64,000 nt of DNA. Origin: Galbibacter pacificus (lineage in GTDB: Bacteria > Bacteroidota > Bacteroidia > Flavobacteriales > Flavobacteriaceae). Below the pieces are notes generated by a model. It was not told the DNA's origin. It worked only from the letters and a program-made list of their open reading frames with translations, and did not search any database. Each line of letters starts with the position of its first letter. Positions within the stretch are counted from its first letter, which is position 1. Below, piece after piece: positions 1 through 8,467 of the stretch. The stretch spans positions 1 to 64,000 of the forward strand of contig NZ_JAQSVC010000005.1 of NCBI RefSeq assembly GCF_029603165.1, written 5' to 3'. The position numbers and the translations under genes are program-made.

Positions 1-77
1 TCCCATTCCGAACAGAGCAGTTAAGCCCGCCAGCGCCGATGGTACTACGCAAGTGGGAGAGTAGGTCGCCGCCTTCT
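1..77 (+). rRNA. rrf: 5S ribosomal RNA, 3' part
   Basis: The first ~77 bases match the conserved 3' two thirds of bacterial 5S rRNA: CCATTCCGAACAGAGCAGTT (loop C region) followed by the GCGCCGATGGTACT and GTGGGAGAGTAGGTCGCCGC segments. The 5' part lies before the window, so this is the end of an rRNA operon transcribed rightwards. The exact 3' end is uncertain by a few bases. Confidence 0.95.
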
Positions 78-81
78 TTTG

Positions 82-118
82 AGCCCCGATGCCCGGACGG
101 ACATCGGGGCTTTTTTTT
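82..118 (+). terminator. Rho-independent terminator of the rRNA operon
   Basis: A strong hairpin (GCCCCGATG at 83-91 pairing with CATCGGGGC at 102-110) is followed by eight T residues at 111-118. It sits directly after the 5S gene. Confidence 0.9.
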
Positions 119-177
119 GCCCTTTTTTTTTTGGATGCCGCGCCAAGGAACGCCGTAATTCATTATTTAAAGCGCAT

Positions 178-203
178 AAAAAAAGCTCCATTTGGAGCTT
201 TAG
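178..203 (-). terminator. Terminator of the peroxiredoxin gene
   Basis: Inverted repeat AAAGCTCCA / TGGAGCTTT (about 182-203). On the minus strand it is followed by a run of T. It lies 24 bases past the stop of the peroxiredoxin gene. Confidence 0.8.
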
Positions 204-226
204 TGGGTTTGTTTTGATTAATCCTT

Positions 227-868
227 TTAATCAATATTGGGTTGTGGAGTTAAGCGTAAATAGGGTTTTACTTCCTTAAAGCCTTTTATGAATATGTTCT
301 TGGCATCTTCACTTGAAATGGCTGGGCTAATAACCACTTCTTCTCCATGTTTCCAGTTGGCCGGAGTTGCTACTTTATGGTAGGCGGTTAATTGTAATGA
401 ATCAATGACACGTAATAATTCATCAAAATTTCTCCCGGTCGAAGCAGGATACGTAATCATTAACTTAATGGTTTTGTCGGGTGCAATTACATAGACGGAA
501 CGTACTGTTAATGTAGCATCTGCGTTAGGATGGATCATATCGTATAATTGAGCTATTTTACGGTCTTCATCTGCAATTATAGGAAAATTGACACTGGTAT
601 TTTGTGTTTCGTTAATGTCGTTTATCCAGCCTTTGTGAGATTCTACACCGTCAACACTTAACGCTATTACCTTGGTGTTTCTCTTTTCAAATTCATCTTT
701 ATATTTAGCTACAGTCCCTAATTCTGTCGTGCATACTGGTGTATAATCAGCGGGATGGGAAAACAAGATTCCCCAACTGTCGCCTAAAAATTCGTGGAAG
801 TTTATTTCTCCTTGTGAGCTCTGTGCAGTAAAATCCGGTGCTACATCGCCTAATCTAAGTGTTGCCAT
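227..868 (-). CDS. 1-Cys peroxiredoxin (Prx6 type)
   Basis: Thiol peroxidase of 213 residues that would reduce hydrogen peroxide and organic peroxides in the cytoplasm. The active-site motif PADYTPVCTTE puts the peroxidatic cysteine at residue 46, and there is no second cysteine in the protein, which is the 1-Cys situation. The length and the C-terminal dimerisation extension (from about residue 165) fit the Prx6 family rather than 2-Cys AhpC. The ATG start directly precedes the family's usual N-terminus (LRLGDVAPDF). A TAnnTTTG box lies on the minus strand at 903-896. Its reductant is not visible; a second redoxin gene lies just upstream on the same strand. Confidence 0.93.
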   Translation of the reverse strand: MATLRLGDVAPDFTAQSSQGEINFHEFLGDSWGILFSHPADYTPVCTTELGTVAKYKDEFEKRNTKVIALSVDGVESHKGWINDINETQNTSVNFPIIADEDRKIAQLYDMIHPNADATLTVRSVYVIAPDKTIKLMITYPASTGRNFDELLRVIDSLQLTAYHKVATPANWKHGEEVVISPAISSEDAKNIFIKGFKEVKPYLRLTPQPNID

Positions 869-895
869 TTTATTTTGATTTTTAGTATTACTCTA

Positions 896-903
896 CAAAG
901 TTA
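896..903 (-). promoter_or_regulatory. Putative -7 promoter box of the peroxiredoxin gene
   Basis: On the minus strand the sequence reads TAACTTTG, matching the Bacteroidota TAnnTTTG -7 element, 28 bases before the start codon. No clear -33 TTG was seen. Confidence 0.5.
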
Positions 904-987
904 CTAGATTAATAAAATAAATTTTAAATCTTAGTTATAAAAGATTGTTAAAGGAACATCAACTTTGTTGATGCTTTTTTGTCTTAA

Positions 988-1545
988 CTATTCTTTCCAT
1001 TTTATATTGCATCCCATGCTCGGTTTTTGGGCTTTATAGATGTTTTTGCTCATTATTGCGGCATCTATGGCTGTCCTTATGTCACGTCCAGATATTGGCA
1101 TGCTGTTTCCGGGCCTAGAATCGTCAAATTGGCCACGGTAAATTAATTCCAAGTTTCTGTCGAACACATAAAAATCTGGGGTACAAGCGGCATCATAAGC
1201 CTTAGCAACTTCTTGGGTCTCATCGTATAGGTATGGAAAGTTAAAGCCGTTTTCCTCAGCGTTGATTTTCATTTTATCGGGGGCGTCTTCTGGATATTTA
1301 TCAACGTCGTTACTGGATATGGCCACAAAGCCCACCTCGGCATCGGCATAATCGTTTGCAAGTTTTGCTATCTCTTTATTTAAATGTTTTACATATGGGC
1401 AGTGGTTGCATATAAACATCACTACGGTAGCTTTTTCGCCATAAACATCACTCAATTTAAGCTTTTTGCCGGATACTGTATCCAAAAGTTCAAAATTAGG
1501 TGCTTTTGTGCCTAATGCTAGCATATTACTCTCTGTTCTTGCCAT
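988..1545 (-). CDS. Thioredoxin-fold redoxin (AhpC/TSA family)
   Basis: A 185-residue thioredoxin-fold protein. The motif CNHCPYVKHLN (cysteines at about 46 and 49) is the active-site CxxC of a widespread flavobacterial redoxin subfamily; the fold is also shown by the APNFELLDTVSGKKLKLSD start and the later D-x-x-C-TPDFYVFD segment with the conserved cis-proline. A further ATG 42 bases upstream (1587) would add 14 residues, MLICNLQEI..., that the family does not normally have, so the inner ATG is preferred. No signal peptide is seen, so a cytoplasmic disulfide or peroxide role is likely. The substrate is unknown. Confidence 0.85.
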   Translation of the reverse strand: MARTESNMLALGTKAPNFELLDTVSGKKLKLSDVYGEKATVVMFICNHCPYVKHLNKEIAKLANDYADAEVGFVAISSNDVDKYPEDAPDKMKINAEENGFNFPYLYDETQEVAKAYDAACTPDFYVFDRNLELIYRGQFDDSRPGNSMPISGRDIRTAIDAAIMSKNIYKAQKPSMGCNIKWKE

Positions 1546-1712
1546 CGTTTCGCGTTTTACTATTTCCTGTAAATTACAAATAAGCATTTATTTAAAAAAG
1601 AAGTTGGATAACTAGTTTTTGTTTTGGTGCTTAATCTTAAAAAAAAACTAAAGTTTTGGCTGCTTATTTGGTTGTTTGTAACTTCTTATAAACCTTAAAA
1701 AGGATGATAATT

Positions 1713-2015
1713 ATGGAAAAATCATATGAAAGTTTGTCGATAGCCATCGATGAACTAAAAAAGGAGGGGTATACAGAGGATTTTAATCTTTGTGATGCCG
1801 GAGTTGAAAACAAAAGTCGAAAAACAATTCACGATGCCGGAACATTGGATGTGGTAAATTATTACCGTTTTGAAGGGATAACGAATCCTGACGACAGTTC
1901 TGTTTTGTATGTTATAGAGACGTCTAGTGGTGAAAAAGGGCTATTGGTAGATGCTTATGGGGCTTATGCCGGAAATGTACCAAGAGAAATGATTGAAAAG
2001 TTAAAACTTAAGTGA
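1713..2015 (+). CDS. Conserved small flavobacterial protein, function unknown
   Basis: A soluble 100-residue protein with no signal peptide or membrane segment. The N-terminal half looks helical (SYESLSIAIDELKKEGYTEDF) and the C-terminal half holds strands (VLYVIETSSGEKGLLVDAYG). Small proteins of this type are common in flavobacteria and are sometimes mislabelled as phosphoribosylpyrophosphate synthetase, for which I see no supporting motif. Two in-frame ATGs exist (1704 and 1713); the second has a purine-rich AAGGA stretch at a good distance. It is followed 35 bases later by csaA. Confidence 0.75.
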   Translation: MEKSYESLSIAIDELKKEGYTEDFNLCDAGVENKSRKTIHDAGTLDVVNYYRFEGITNPDDSSVLYVIETSSGEKGLLVDAYGAYAGNVPREMIEKLKLK

Positions 2016-2050
2016 TATATTAGCCATTTAAGCTTTAATTTTTTATTTAA

Positions 2051-2389
2051 ATGGAACTATTATCCTGGAACGATTTTTTAAAGGTAGACATGAGGGTGGG
2101 TACGGTTATGGAAGTGCATGATTTTCCAGAGGCCAGAAATCCTGCCTATAAGTTGATTATTGATTTTGGAAAAGAAATAGGGATACGTAAAACATCTGCC
2201 CAAATTACCAAAAGGTATAAAAAAGAAGATTTGATAGGCCGCCAGATTATCGGGGTTGTAAATTTCCCTAAAAAGCAGATAGCCAATTTTATGAGTGAAT
2301 GTTTGGTGATTGGGGCTGTTGATAAGGATAATGACATTACACTCTTGAACCCGGATTTTAAAATTGAAAACGGGTTAAGGATAGGTTAA
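2051..2389 (+). CDS. csaA: CsaA-type tRNA-binding protein
   Basis: A 112-residue single-domain protein of the EMAP/tRNA-binding OB-fold family. Recognisable segments are VDMRVGTVMEVHDFPEARNPAYKL, IGIRKTSAQIT and IIGVVNFPKKQIANFMSECLVIGA, which match CsaA along its whole length. CsaA proteins form homodimers and bind tRNA; an export-chaperone role was proposed in Bacillus. It follows the small conserved protein in the same direction and precedes a bidirectional terminator. Confidence 0.9.
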   Translation: MELLSWNDFLKVDMRVGTVMEVHDFPEARNPAYKLIIDFGKEIGIRKTSAQITKRYKKEDLIGRQIIGVVNFPKKQIANFMSECLVIGAVDKDNDITLLNPDFKIENGLRIG

Positions 2390-2397
2390 AAAAGCAT

Positions 2398-2436
2398 AAA
2401 AACCGCTGTATAATGTATATATAGCGGTTTTATTTT
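2398..2436. terminator. Bidirectional terminator between csaA and the PUR gene
   Basis: Inverted repeat AAAACCGCT (2399-2407) and AGCGGTTTT (2423-2431) with T-rich DNA on the right and A-rich DNA on the left, so it can serve both convergent genes. Confidence 0.8.
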
Positions 2437-2442
2437 GTCTTT

Positions 2443-2829
2443 TTATATATCGTCGAAGCTAATATCGGTAAACTTCTCTGTAGTTACCTCTTCACCTTCT
2501 TTAGATTCCCCATTGTCTGAGAAATTTTCTTTTTTGAAGTCTTTTTGGTGACGTTCAGATATTACTTCTTCTCCTTTTTCGTCGATAATAAAATCGATCA
2601 TTTCTTCTAAATTCTCTTTAAAAGAGGCAAAATCTTCCTTGTACAGATAGATTTTGTGTTTTTTGTAGTGGTAAGATCCATCGTCGTGGGTAAATTTCTT
2701 ACTTTCGGTAATAGTTAGGTAATAATCACCTGCCTTGGTGCCCCTTACGTCAAAGAAATAGGTTCTTCTTCCGGCTCTCAACACTTTAGAGAATATCTCA
2801 TCTTTCTCTACAAAACCTTTATCGCTCAT
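2443..2829 (-). CDS. PUR-alpha-like nucleic-acid-binding protein (DUF3276)
   Basis: A 128-residue protein with one PUR-type repeat at about residues 8-90: the KVLRAGRRTYFFDVRGTKAGDYYLTITESKK segment and the KHKIYLYKEDFASFKENLEEMIDFI segment. PUR proteins bind single-stranded DNA and RNA, and the DUF3276 family is near universal in Bacteroidota. The last 35 residues are acidic and probably disordered. It lies 76 bases downstream of the ABC exporter gene on the same strand, which may or may not be co-transcribed. Its cellular target is unknown. Confidence 0.85.
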   Translation of the reverse strand: MSDKGFVEKDEIFSKVLRAGRRTYFFDVRGTKAGDYYLTITESKKFTHDDGSYHYKKHKIYLYKEDFASFKENLEEMIDFIIDEKGEEVISERHQKDFKKENFSDNGESKEGEEVTTEKFTDISFDDI

Positions 2830-2905
2830 AATTCCTCTAAATACTTTTTATAATTGTTAACAAAATCAAAAATGTGAAAAAAAATGTAATGAAACAACAA
2901 ATTTT

Positions 2906-4663
2906 TTAGTTTTCTTTTTCTGATAACTGATTTAGGTACAGTTCATGATAGTACCCTTTTTTGTTTATAAGTTGATTATGAGTGCCTTGCTCTACAATTT
3001 CGCCTTCCTCGAGGACAATAATTTTATCTGCGTTTTTTGCTGATGAAATACGGTGGCTCACAATAATCGTGGTGCTTTTTGCCGAAACATCCTTTAGATT
3101 ATTCAGGATTTCTTCTTCTGTTTCCGTATCGACTGCCGATAAACAATCGTCAAACAAGTATATTTGAGGGTTTTTAATAAGGGCCCTTGCTATGGAAACT
3201 CGTTGTTTTTGTCCACCGCTGAGCGTTAATCCCCTTTCCCCGAGTATGGTATCGTATTTTTTGGTAAACGCTGTAATGTTTTCGTGTACGGCGGCTTGTT
3301 TTGCGGCATTTTCTATTTCTTGCTGGGTGGCCTCATTGTTGCCGAATTTTATATTGTTCTTAATGGAATCTGAAAAAAGAAAGGCGTCTTGGGGAACAGC
3401 GCCAATGGCATTCCTTAGATCCAATAGGTTTAATTTTTCAATGGGCTCGCCATCAATTAAGATTTCTCCCGAAGATACATCGTACAGCCGGCCTATTAAA
3501 TCGAGAATAGTGGATTTTCCCGAGCCTGTTTTGCCAATAATGGCAAAGCTTTCTCCTTGGTTTATGGTAAACGAAATATTTTTTAATGCCGTTATGTTGG
3601 TATCTTCGTAGGTAAAAGTAACATCTTTGAACTCTATTTTTCCGTTAATTTTCGAAGATTCGCCGGTTGGGTTTTTTATTTCCGGTTTTAAGTCCAAAAA
3701 TTCGTTTATTCTTTTTTGCGATGCTTCGGCACGCTGTACAATAGATGTTACCCAGCCAACGGTAGCCACTGGCCATGTAAGCATGTTGACGTATATAATA
3801 AACTTTAAAATGACTCCCGTGCTGGCAATTTCGCCGTTTATATATTGAATACCGCCAACATAAATAACAAAAATATTGCTCACGCCAATAAGGAGCAGCA
3901 TTAATGGGAAAAACCATGCATTGACTTTTGCCAGGTCCATGTTGGTATTTTTTCCTTCCAGGGCAAGTTCGTCTACTTGTTGCCCTATTCTGGGCTCTAT
4001 TCCATATGCCTTTATAACGGAAATTCCGGAAAAAGACTCTTGTGTAAATGTGGAGAGCTTGGACAGGTATTGTTGAACCTTGGTGCTTCTTTTGTGTATT
4101 ATCTTACTTATGTTGTATATCAGCACCGATAATATTGGTAGCGGGATAAGGGTATAGGCCGCAAGTTTGGGCGCTGTGTAAAACATTAACGGAATAACGC
4201 ATAAAAACAATGTAATGGTCTGTATGCTATAAAGAATGGCAGGCCCCGCATACATTCTAACTTGTCCGACATCTTCGCTAATACGGTTCATTAAGTCTCC
4301 GGTCCTGTTTTTTTTGTAAAAATTTAAAGATAGCCGTTGGTATTGTTCATACACTTCGTTTTTGAGGTCGAATTCTATGTATCTGGAAATATTGATAATA
4401 GTTTGCCTCATTAAAAAAGTAAACAAAGCAGACAATGCTGCCGAACCTATAATTATTAAAATATAGTTTAGGAGTTTTGACTTTACTTCGGAAAGATCTG
4501 AGTTTTCATTTAAGATATATTGTTCAACAACACTTACAGATTGCTCTACATATTCAGGCAATACCAATTTAAAAATGGTTGCCAATATGGTAATTAACAC
4601 ACCAATTAGTAATTTCCATTTATATTTCTTAAAGAATTTGTTAATATATTTAAGTTCCTTCAT
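2906..4663 (-). CDS. ABC exporter, fused membrane and ATPase domains
   Basis: A 585-residue half-transporter of the MsbA/multidrug type. An exporter transmembrane domain with about six helices covers residues 15-310, and the nucleotide-binding domain covers 345-580. Walker A is GKTGSGKST (377-385), the signature is LSGGQKQR (481-488), Walker B is IYLFDD (501-506), and the H-loop is IIVSHR. Walker B ends in Asp-Asp where Glu is usual for the catalytic base, giving DDCLSAVD, a variant also seen in ABCC-type domains; activity may need a partner or be slower. The substrate cannot be told from sequence. A homodimer or heterodimer in the inner membrane is expected. Confidence 0.9.
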   Translation of the reverse strand: MKELKYINKFFKKYKWKLLIGVLITILATIFKLVLPEYVEQSVSVVEQYILNENSDLSEVKSKLLNYILIIIGSAALSALFTFLMRQTIINISRYIEFDLKNEVYEQYQRLSLNFYKKNRTGDLMNRISEDVGQVRMYAGPAILYSIQTITLFLCVIPLMFYTAPKLAAYTLIPLPILSVLIYNISKIIHKRSTKVQQYLSKLSTFTQESFSGISVIKAYGIEPRIGQQVDELALEGKNTNMDLAKVNAWFFPLMLLLIGVSNIFVIYVGGIQYINGEIASTGVILKFIIYVNMLTWPVATVGWVTSIVQRAEASQKRINEFLDLKPEIKNPTGESSKINGKIEFKDVTFTYEDTNITALKNISFTINQGESFAIIGKTGSGKSTILDLIGRLYDVSSGEILIDGEPIEKLNLLDLRNAIGAVPQDAFLFSDSIKNNIKFGNNEATQQEIENAAKQAAVHENITAFTKKYDTILGERGLTLSGGQKQRVSIARALIKNPQIYLFDDCLSAVDTETEEEILNNLKDVSAKSTTIIVSHRISSAKNADKIIVLEEGEIVEQGTHNQLINKKGYYHELYLNQLSEKEN

Positions 4664-4740
4664 TTCTTTTTTCTAAAATCGGTTTTTTTGTGAAATCCTC
4701 AAAACAAGGACGTATTTCAGCTTTTATATTGAAATATTCT

Positions 4741-4748
4741 TATTTTTG
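4741..4748 (+). promoter_or_regulatory. Putative -7 box upstream of the amino-acid dehydrogenase
   Basis: TATTTTTG matches TAnnTTTG, 54 bases before the ATG. A second, poorer match lies a few bases downstream. Confidence 0.5.
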
Positions 4749-4802
4749 CACGTATATTTTGACGATATATAAAATCAAAGCTAACACGCAAAAAAATAAT
4801 TT

Positions 4803-5906
4803 ATGATATCAGAATTGATAGCCCCTGCAGAACTTAAAAAAGTTGATCCGGTTTTCGGTCAACTTTCATTTAATGATCACGAGCAAATCGTTTTCTGTCA
4901 GGACAAAGATACAGGATTAAAAGCAATAATAGGAATTCATAACACAGTTTTAGGACCTGCCTTGGGCGGCACGAGAATGTGGAATTATGAAAACGAATGG
5001 GAGGCGCTAAACGATGTTTTGCGTTTGTCAAGGGGCATGACCTATAAGTCTGCAATAACAGGGTTGGACCTTGGAGGTGGGAAAGCCGTTATAATTGGAG
5101 ATGCCAAAACACAAAAAACGCCCGAACTCATGAAGCGTTTTGGGGAGTTTGTACATTCGTTGAGCGGTAAATATATTACTGCTGAAGATGTTGGTATGGA
5201 AACTGCCGATATGGATACCGTGAGAGAAGTTACCCCGTATGTAACCGGAATTTCAGAAGAAAAGGGAGGCGCCGGAAACCCATCGCCCATTACGGCATAT
5301 GGTGTATTTATGGGGATGAAAGCTGCCGCACATTATCAATTTGGCGACGATAGCCTTGAAGGTAGGAAAGTATTGGTGCAAGGCGTTGGCCATGTTGGAG
5401 AAACATTGGTAGATTACTTGTTCAACGAAGGTGCGCAGATTTTTATATCAGACATTAACGAAGCGAGGCTTGCCGAGCTAAACAGAAAGTACAAAGCAAT
5501 TATAGTGCCCGGAAACGAAATATTCAACCATCAATTAGACATATATGCACCTTGTGCTTTAGGGGCTACCATAAACGACGCCACGGTAAACGCAATAAAC
5601 ACTAAAGTAATTGCCGGAGCAGCAAACAACCAATTGGCAGACGAAAAAATACACGGTGCCATTTTAAAAGAAAGGGGCATTGCATACGCACCCGATTTCT
5701 TGATAAATGCCGGAGGGATCATAAACGTATATGCCGAATTGGAAGGGTATGATAAAAAAGAGATATTAAGAAAGACAGAAAACATCTATAAAACAACCTT
5801 GGATATTTTTGCACATGCCGATACGCACGATTGCACGACACATGAAGCCGCTTTGAGCATTGCACAAAATAGAATAGATAACCGAAAAATAGCATTGAAA
5901 AAATAA
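4803..5906 (+). CDS. Leucine-type Glu/Leu/Phe/Val dehydrogenase
   Basis: A 367-residue NAD-dependent amino-acid dehydrogenase that oxidatively deaminates branched-chain amino acids to keto acids. The N-terminal catalytic domain shows GPALGGTRMW and the lysine-containing MTYKSAITGLDLGGGKAVI; the Rossmann domain shows GVGHVGETLVDYL followed by the acidic SDIN, typical of NAD preference, and AGAANNQLAD. Length and motifs match leucine dehydrogenase (about 365 residues) better than glutamate dehydrogenase (over 410). The gene stands alone with its own promoter box. Exact amino-acid preference is inferred. Confidence 0.88.
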   Translation: MISELIAPAELKKVDPVFGQLSFNDHEQIVFCQDKDTGLKAIIGIHNTVLGPALGGTRMWNYENEWEALNDVLRLSRGMTYKSAITGLDLGGGKAVIIGDAKTQKTPELMKRFGEFVHSLSGKYITAEDVGMETADMDTVREVTPYVTGISEEKGGAGNPSPITAYGVFMGMKAAAHYQFGDDSLEGRKVLVQGVGHVGETLVDYLFNEGAQIFISDINEARLAELNRKYKAIIVPGNEIFNHQLDIYAPCALGATINDATVNAINTKVIAGAANNQLADEKIHGAILKERGIAYAPDFLINAGGIINVYAELEGYDKKEILRKTENIYKTTLDIFAHADTHDCTTHEAALSIAQNRIDNRKIALKK

Positions 5907-5926
5907 CCCGGTTTCTAAAATAATTA

Positions 5927-5934
5927 TATTTTTG
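5927..5934 (+). promoter_or_regulatory. Putative -7 box of nusB
   Basis: TATTTTTG, 66 bases before the nusB start. Transcription would begin just before or within the strong hairpin at 5937-5963. Confidence 0.55.
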
Positions 5935-5936
5935 CA

Positions 5937-5963
5937 GGGCGAAAGGGAAAAATCCTTTCGCCC
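5937..5963 (+). promoter_or_regulatory. Perfect 10-bp hairpin in the nusB leader
   Basis: GGGCGAAAGG (5937-5946) and CCTTTCGCCC (5954-5963) form a perfect stem with a 7-base loop. No T-run follows, so it is a poor intrinsic terminator for the upstream dehydrogenase gene. Its position right after a -7 box suggests a structure at the 5' end of the nusB mRNA. Confidence 0.55.
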
Positions 5964-5999
5964 TCATTAATTTATTATAGGCACGAAAGTTCTTTAGGC

Positions 6000-6941
6000 A
6001 TGTTAACACGAAGACACATCAGAGTTAAGGTAATGCAATCTATATACGCATTTGTACAATCGGAAAACACTGATTTAGGTAAAGAAGAAAAGTTTCTGTC
6101 CAGTAGCATGGAGAATATGTATAATTTGTATTTAACCCTTCTTGCGCTATTGGTAGAAGTACAGAAAATGGCCGAAGAACAATCTTCGCTTTCACAAAAA
6201 AAATACCTTGCCACCAAGGAAGAAAAAAATCCAAAACGAAAGTTTATTGAAAATGCAGTTTTACAAAAATTGGTCAATGATACAGTATTGCCAGAAAAAC
6301 TGAAAAACAGAAATGTAAGCTGGGAGCTGGACGAAGAATATGTAAAAATTATATACAAGGCCATAATCGAGAGCGACCTGTATAAAAATTATATGCAAAC
6401 CGATGCCCAAAGCTTTAAGGATGACAGAAACCTTATGTTGGACCTTTATCAACAGGTTATAGCACCCAACGAAAAATTGTACGAATATATTGAGGACAAG
6501 AAACTTACCTGGGTGGACGACCTTCCTTTGGTGAACACTTTATTGATGAAGATGATAAAGAAGCTAAAACCCGAAGCTCCAGATGATTATTTCCATCCAT
6601 CATTGTTTAAAGATGAAGACGATAAGCTGTTTGCAAGCCTGTTGTTTAAGAAAACCATTTTAAACAACGAGAAAATTCAACAGGCAATAGAAGGAAAAAC
6701 CCCAAATTGGGATACAGACCGTATAGCCGAACTGGATTCCATATTATTAAAAATGGCAATCTGTGAATTTTTAAAGTTCCCATCAATACCGGTAAAAGTA
6801 ACCATTAACGAATATTTGGAAATAGCCAAAGAATACAGTACGCCAAAGAGCAGTATTTTTATAAACGGAATTTTGGACAAACTGGTGAAAGAATATCAAG
6901 CCAACAATTCGTTAAATAAGTCGGGCAGGGGCTTGATGTAA
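6000..6941 (+). CDS. nusB: Transcription antitermination factor NusB, long form
   Basis: A 313-residue NusB. The C-terminal part (about 175-300) holds the NusB fold, with the ending TINEYLEIAKEYSTPKSSIFINGILDKL that is diagnostic of the family. The start LTRRHIRVKVMQSIYAF is also typical. Bacteroidota NusB carries a long middle insertion and is about twice the 140 residues of the E. coli protein, as here. NusB with S10 binds boxA RNA and supports rRNA antitermination. It is followed by a DUF1573 lipoprotein and yajC, a common order in flavobacteria. Confidence 0.93.
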   Translation: MLTRRHIRVKVMQSIYAFVQSENTDLGKEEKFLSSSMENMYNLYLTLLALLVEVQKMAEEQSSLSQKKYLATKEEKNPKRKFIENAVLQKLVNDTVLPEKLKNRNVSWELDEEYVKIIYKAIIESDLYKNYMQTDAQSFKDDRNLMLDLYQQVIAPNEKLYEYIEDKKLTWVDDLPLVNTLLMKMIKKLKPEAPDDYFHPSLFKDEDDKLFASLLFKKTILNNEKIQQAIEGKTPNWDTDRIAELDSILLKMAICEFLKFPSIPVKVTINEYLEIAKEYSTPKSSIFINGILDKLVKEYQANNSLNKSGRGLM

Positions 6942-6952
6942 AAAAATATTAG

Positions 6953-6960
6953 TATTTTTG
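6953..6960 (+). promoter_or_regulatory. Putative promoter of the DUF1573-yajC pair
   Basis: TATTTTTG at 6953-6960 with a TTG at 6933-6935, a spacing of 17 bases, which fits the Bacteroidota -33/-7 layout. It lies right after the nusB stop and 73 bases before the next ATG. Confidence 0.55.
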
Positions 6961-7033
6961 GCTCTTGTTTAAGAAAACAAATAAAGGTAAACCTCAAATA
7001 TTAACCACTTATAAACAATAAAACAATCTAAAG

Positions 7034-7507
7034 ATGAAAAAAGTTTTTTTGGTACTTACATTAGCTGCTGCCGTGAGTTTTACATCATGTAAAGATAATA
7101 ATGCAGCAAATAAAGTTAAATCTGAAAATGTTGCCAAAGCAGAGCAACGCGACGAAGCGGCAAAAAAATTGCCGGTTATGACTTTTGAAGAAACCGAATA
7201 CGACTTTGGTAACATCCCTCAAGGTCAAAGTGTAGAGAAAGTATTTAAATTTAAAAATACAGGCGATGCGCCCCTTATAGTAACCAGTGCAAAAAGTTCT
7301 TGCGGATGTACAATCCCTCAAAAACCTGAAGAACCTGTTGCTCCTGGAGAAACCGGGGAGATTTTGGTAAAATACAATGGTAGTGGTAGAAACCAGGTAA
7401 CAAAAACCGTTACTATTACAGCCAATACCGAAAAAGGAACCGAACAATTAAGAATTAAGGCTTTTGTAGAACCTAAAGAAGCAGCTGCGGGTCAACCAAA
7501 AGCATAA
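7034..7507 (+). CDS. DUF1573 lipoprotein
   Basis: A 157-residue exported protein. The start MKKVFLVLTLAAAVSFTSC is a lipoprotein signal with the lipid-carrying cysteine at 19. Residues 50-150 form a DUF1573 domain, an immunoglobulin-like (ASH/MSP-type) fold: EETEYDFGNIPQGQSVEKVFKFKNTGDAPL followed by SSCGCTIPQKPEEPVAPGE. Such domains are very common in the Bacteroidota envelope and have no defined function. It lies 23 bases before yajC and may be co-transcribed with it. Confidence 0.88.
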   Translation: MKKVFLVLTLAAAVSFTSCKDNNAANKVKSENVAKAEQRDEAAKKLPVMTFEETEYDFGNIPQGQSVEKVFKFKNTGDAPLIVTSAKSSCGCTIPQKPEEPVAPGETGEILVKYNGSGRNQVTKTVTITANTEKGTEQLRIKAFVEPKEAAAGQPKA

Positions 7508-7530
7508 TTAGTAAATATCATTAAATTTTA

Positions 7531-7821
7531 ATGGAAGCAATAAATCAATTTGCACCCTTTATTTTAATTTTCGCGGTAATGTATTTTTTTATGATACGTC
7601 CGCAAATTAAAAAGCAAAAGCAGGAGAAAAAATTTGCACAAGAGTTAAAGCGTGGAGACCGCATTGTTACCAAAAGCGGATTGCATGGAAAGGTGATAGA
7701 CCTTAATAACGATAATACTTGTGTTATTGAAACCATGGCAGGAAAAATGAAGTTTGAACGATCGGCACTTTCCTTGGAAATGTCTCAAAAATTAAACGCT
7801 CCTGTCGAGAAAAAAAAATAA
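7531..7821 (+). CDS. yajC: Preprotein translocase subunit YajC
   Basis: A 96-residue YajC. One N-terminal membrane segment (about 6-22, ending FFMIRPQIKKQKQ) is followed by the cytoplasmic domain with LKRGDRIVTKSGLHGKVID. YajC associates with SecDF at the Sec translocon; secDF is not in the window. Length and motif order match the family throughout. Confidence 0.94.
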   Translation: MEAINQFAPFILIFAVMYFFMIRPQIKKQKQEKKFAQELKRGDRIVTKSGLHGKVIDLNNDNTCVIETMAGKMKFERSALSLEMSQKLNAPVEKKK

Positions 7822-7840
7822 TTTTATAGTTTAACAACAA

Positions 7841-7878
7841 AAGAGCACCTGTCCATTTATGGATTTGGTGCTTTTTTT
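7841..7878. terminator. Terminator between yajC and the YdeI-like gene
   Basis: AGCACC (7843-7848) pairs with GGTGCT (7866-7871), with an inner CCAT/ATGG stem, and is followed by seven T residues. It terminates yajC. Confidence 0.75.
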
Positions 7879-8467
7879 ATTTTTTGTACCTGTCGTATAA
7901 GCCTTCTCCCGATTTTATCATCGGAATTATTTTTTGGAGCCTGTTTTGTTTGGTCGCCTTCCTTTTTGCTTCGTTTATGTATTCGTGGAATTCATTTTGT
8001 TTGGCCTTGGTAAACACATCAAAGGAATTCTTTAGCGCTGCATCATTTTTTAGCATTACAGACAATTCATCTGAAATGATGTTTTTTTGCTTTTTCGCAA
8101 TACTTACTTCCCGGCCTTCTTTCTGGTTTTCAATAGCTTCTTCTATATAGCTTTTTACAAGTTTGGGCCGTATTTCATCAATGGTATTAAAGCGCCATTG
8201 CCGCATAGCTACTGTTTTACCTTCTTGTGCATTTATTAGCATTTTTGCCTCATCTTTAAGCAAGGCCCCATTAAAAAACCATAACCCGGCATATGCTTTA
8301 AAAGCCCCGATACCAACTACGTTTTTATTGTTTACCGTATAAGTGGGCGCTCCCCATTTAATATTTTCTTCAAGCTCTGTTTCATTTATTATAGAGCGGA
8401 GTAGCATTAGTTCGTTTTCCCACTGCAAATGTTTTTGTATGTATTCGTCTACATTTTTAGGCTTCAT
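7877..8467 (-). CDS. YdeI/OmpD-associated family protein
   Basis: A 196-residue cytoplasmic protein with two parts: an N-terminal DUF1801-like domain (about 15-110, with [37 protein letters not shown]) and a C-terminal YdeI/OmdA-type helical region (about 130-190, with [28 protein letters not shown]). Family members are widespread, and their role is unclear beyond links to stress in a few species. The start overlaps the end of pepT by 11 bases, so the two are probably translated from one transcript. Confidence 0.82.
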   Translation of the reverse strand: MKPKNVDEYIQKHLQWENELMLLRSIINETELEENIKWGAPTYTVNNKNVVGIGAFKAYAGLWFFNGALLKDEAKMLINAQEGKTVAMRQWRFNTIDEIRPKLVKSYIEEAIENQKEGREVSIAKKQKNIISDELSVMLKNDAALKNSFDVFTKAKQNEFHEYINEAKRKATKQNRLQKIIPMIKSGEGLYDRYKK

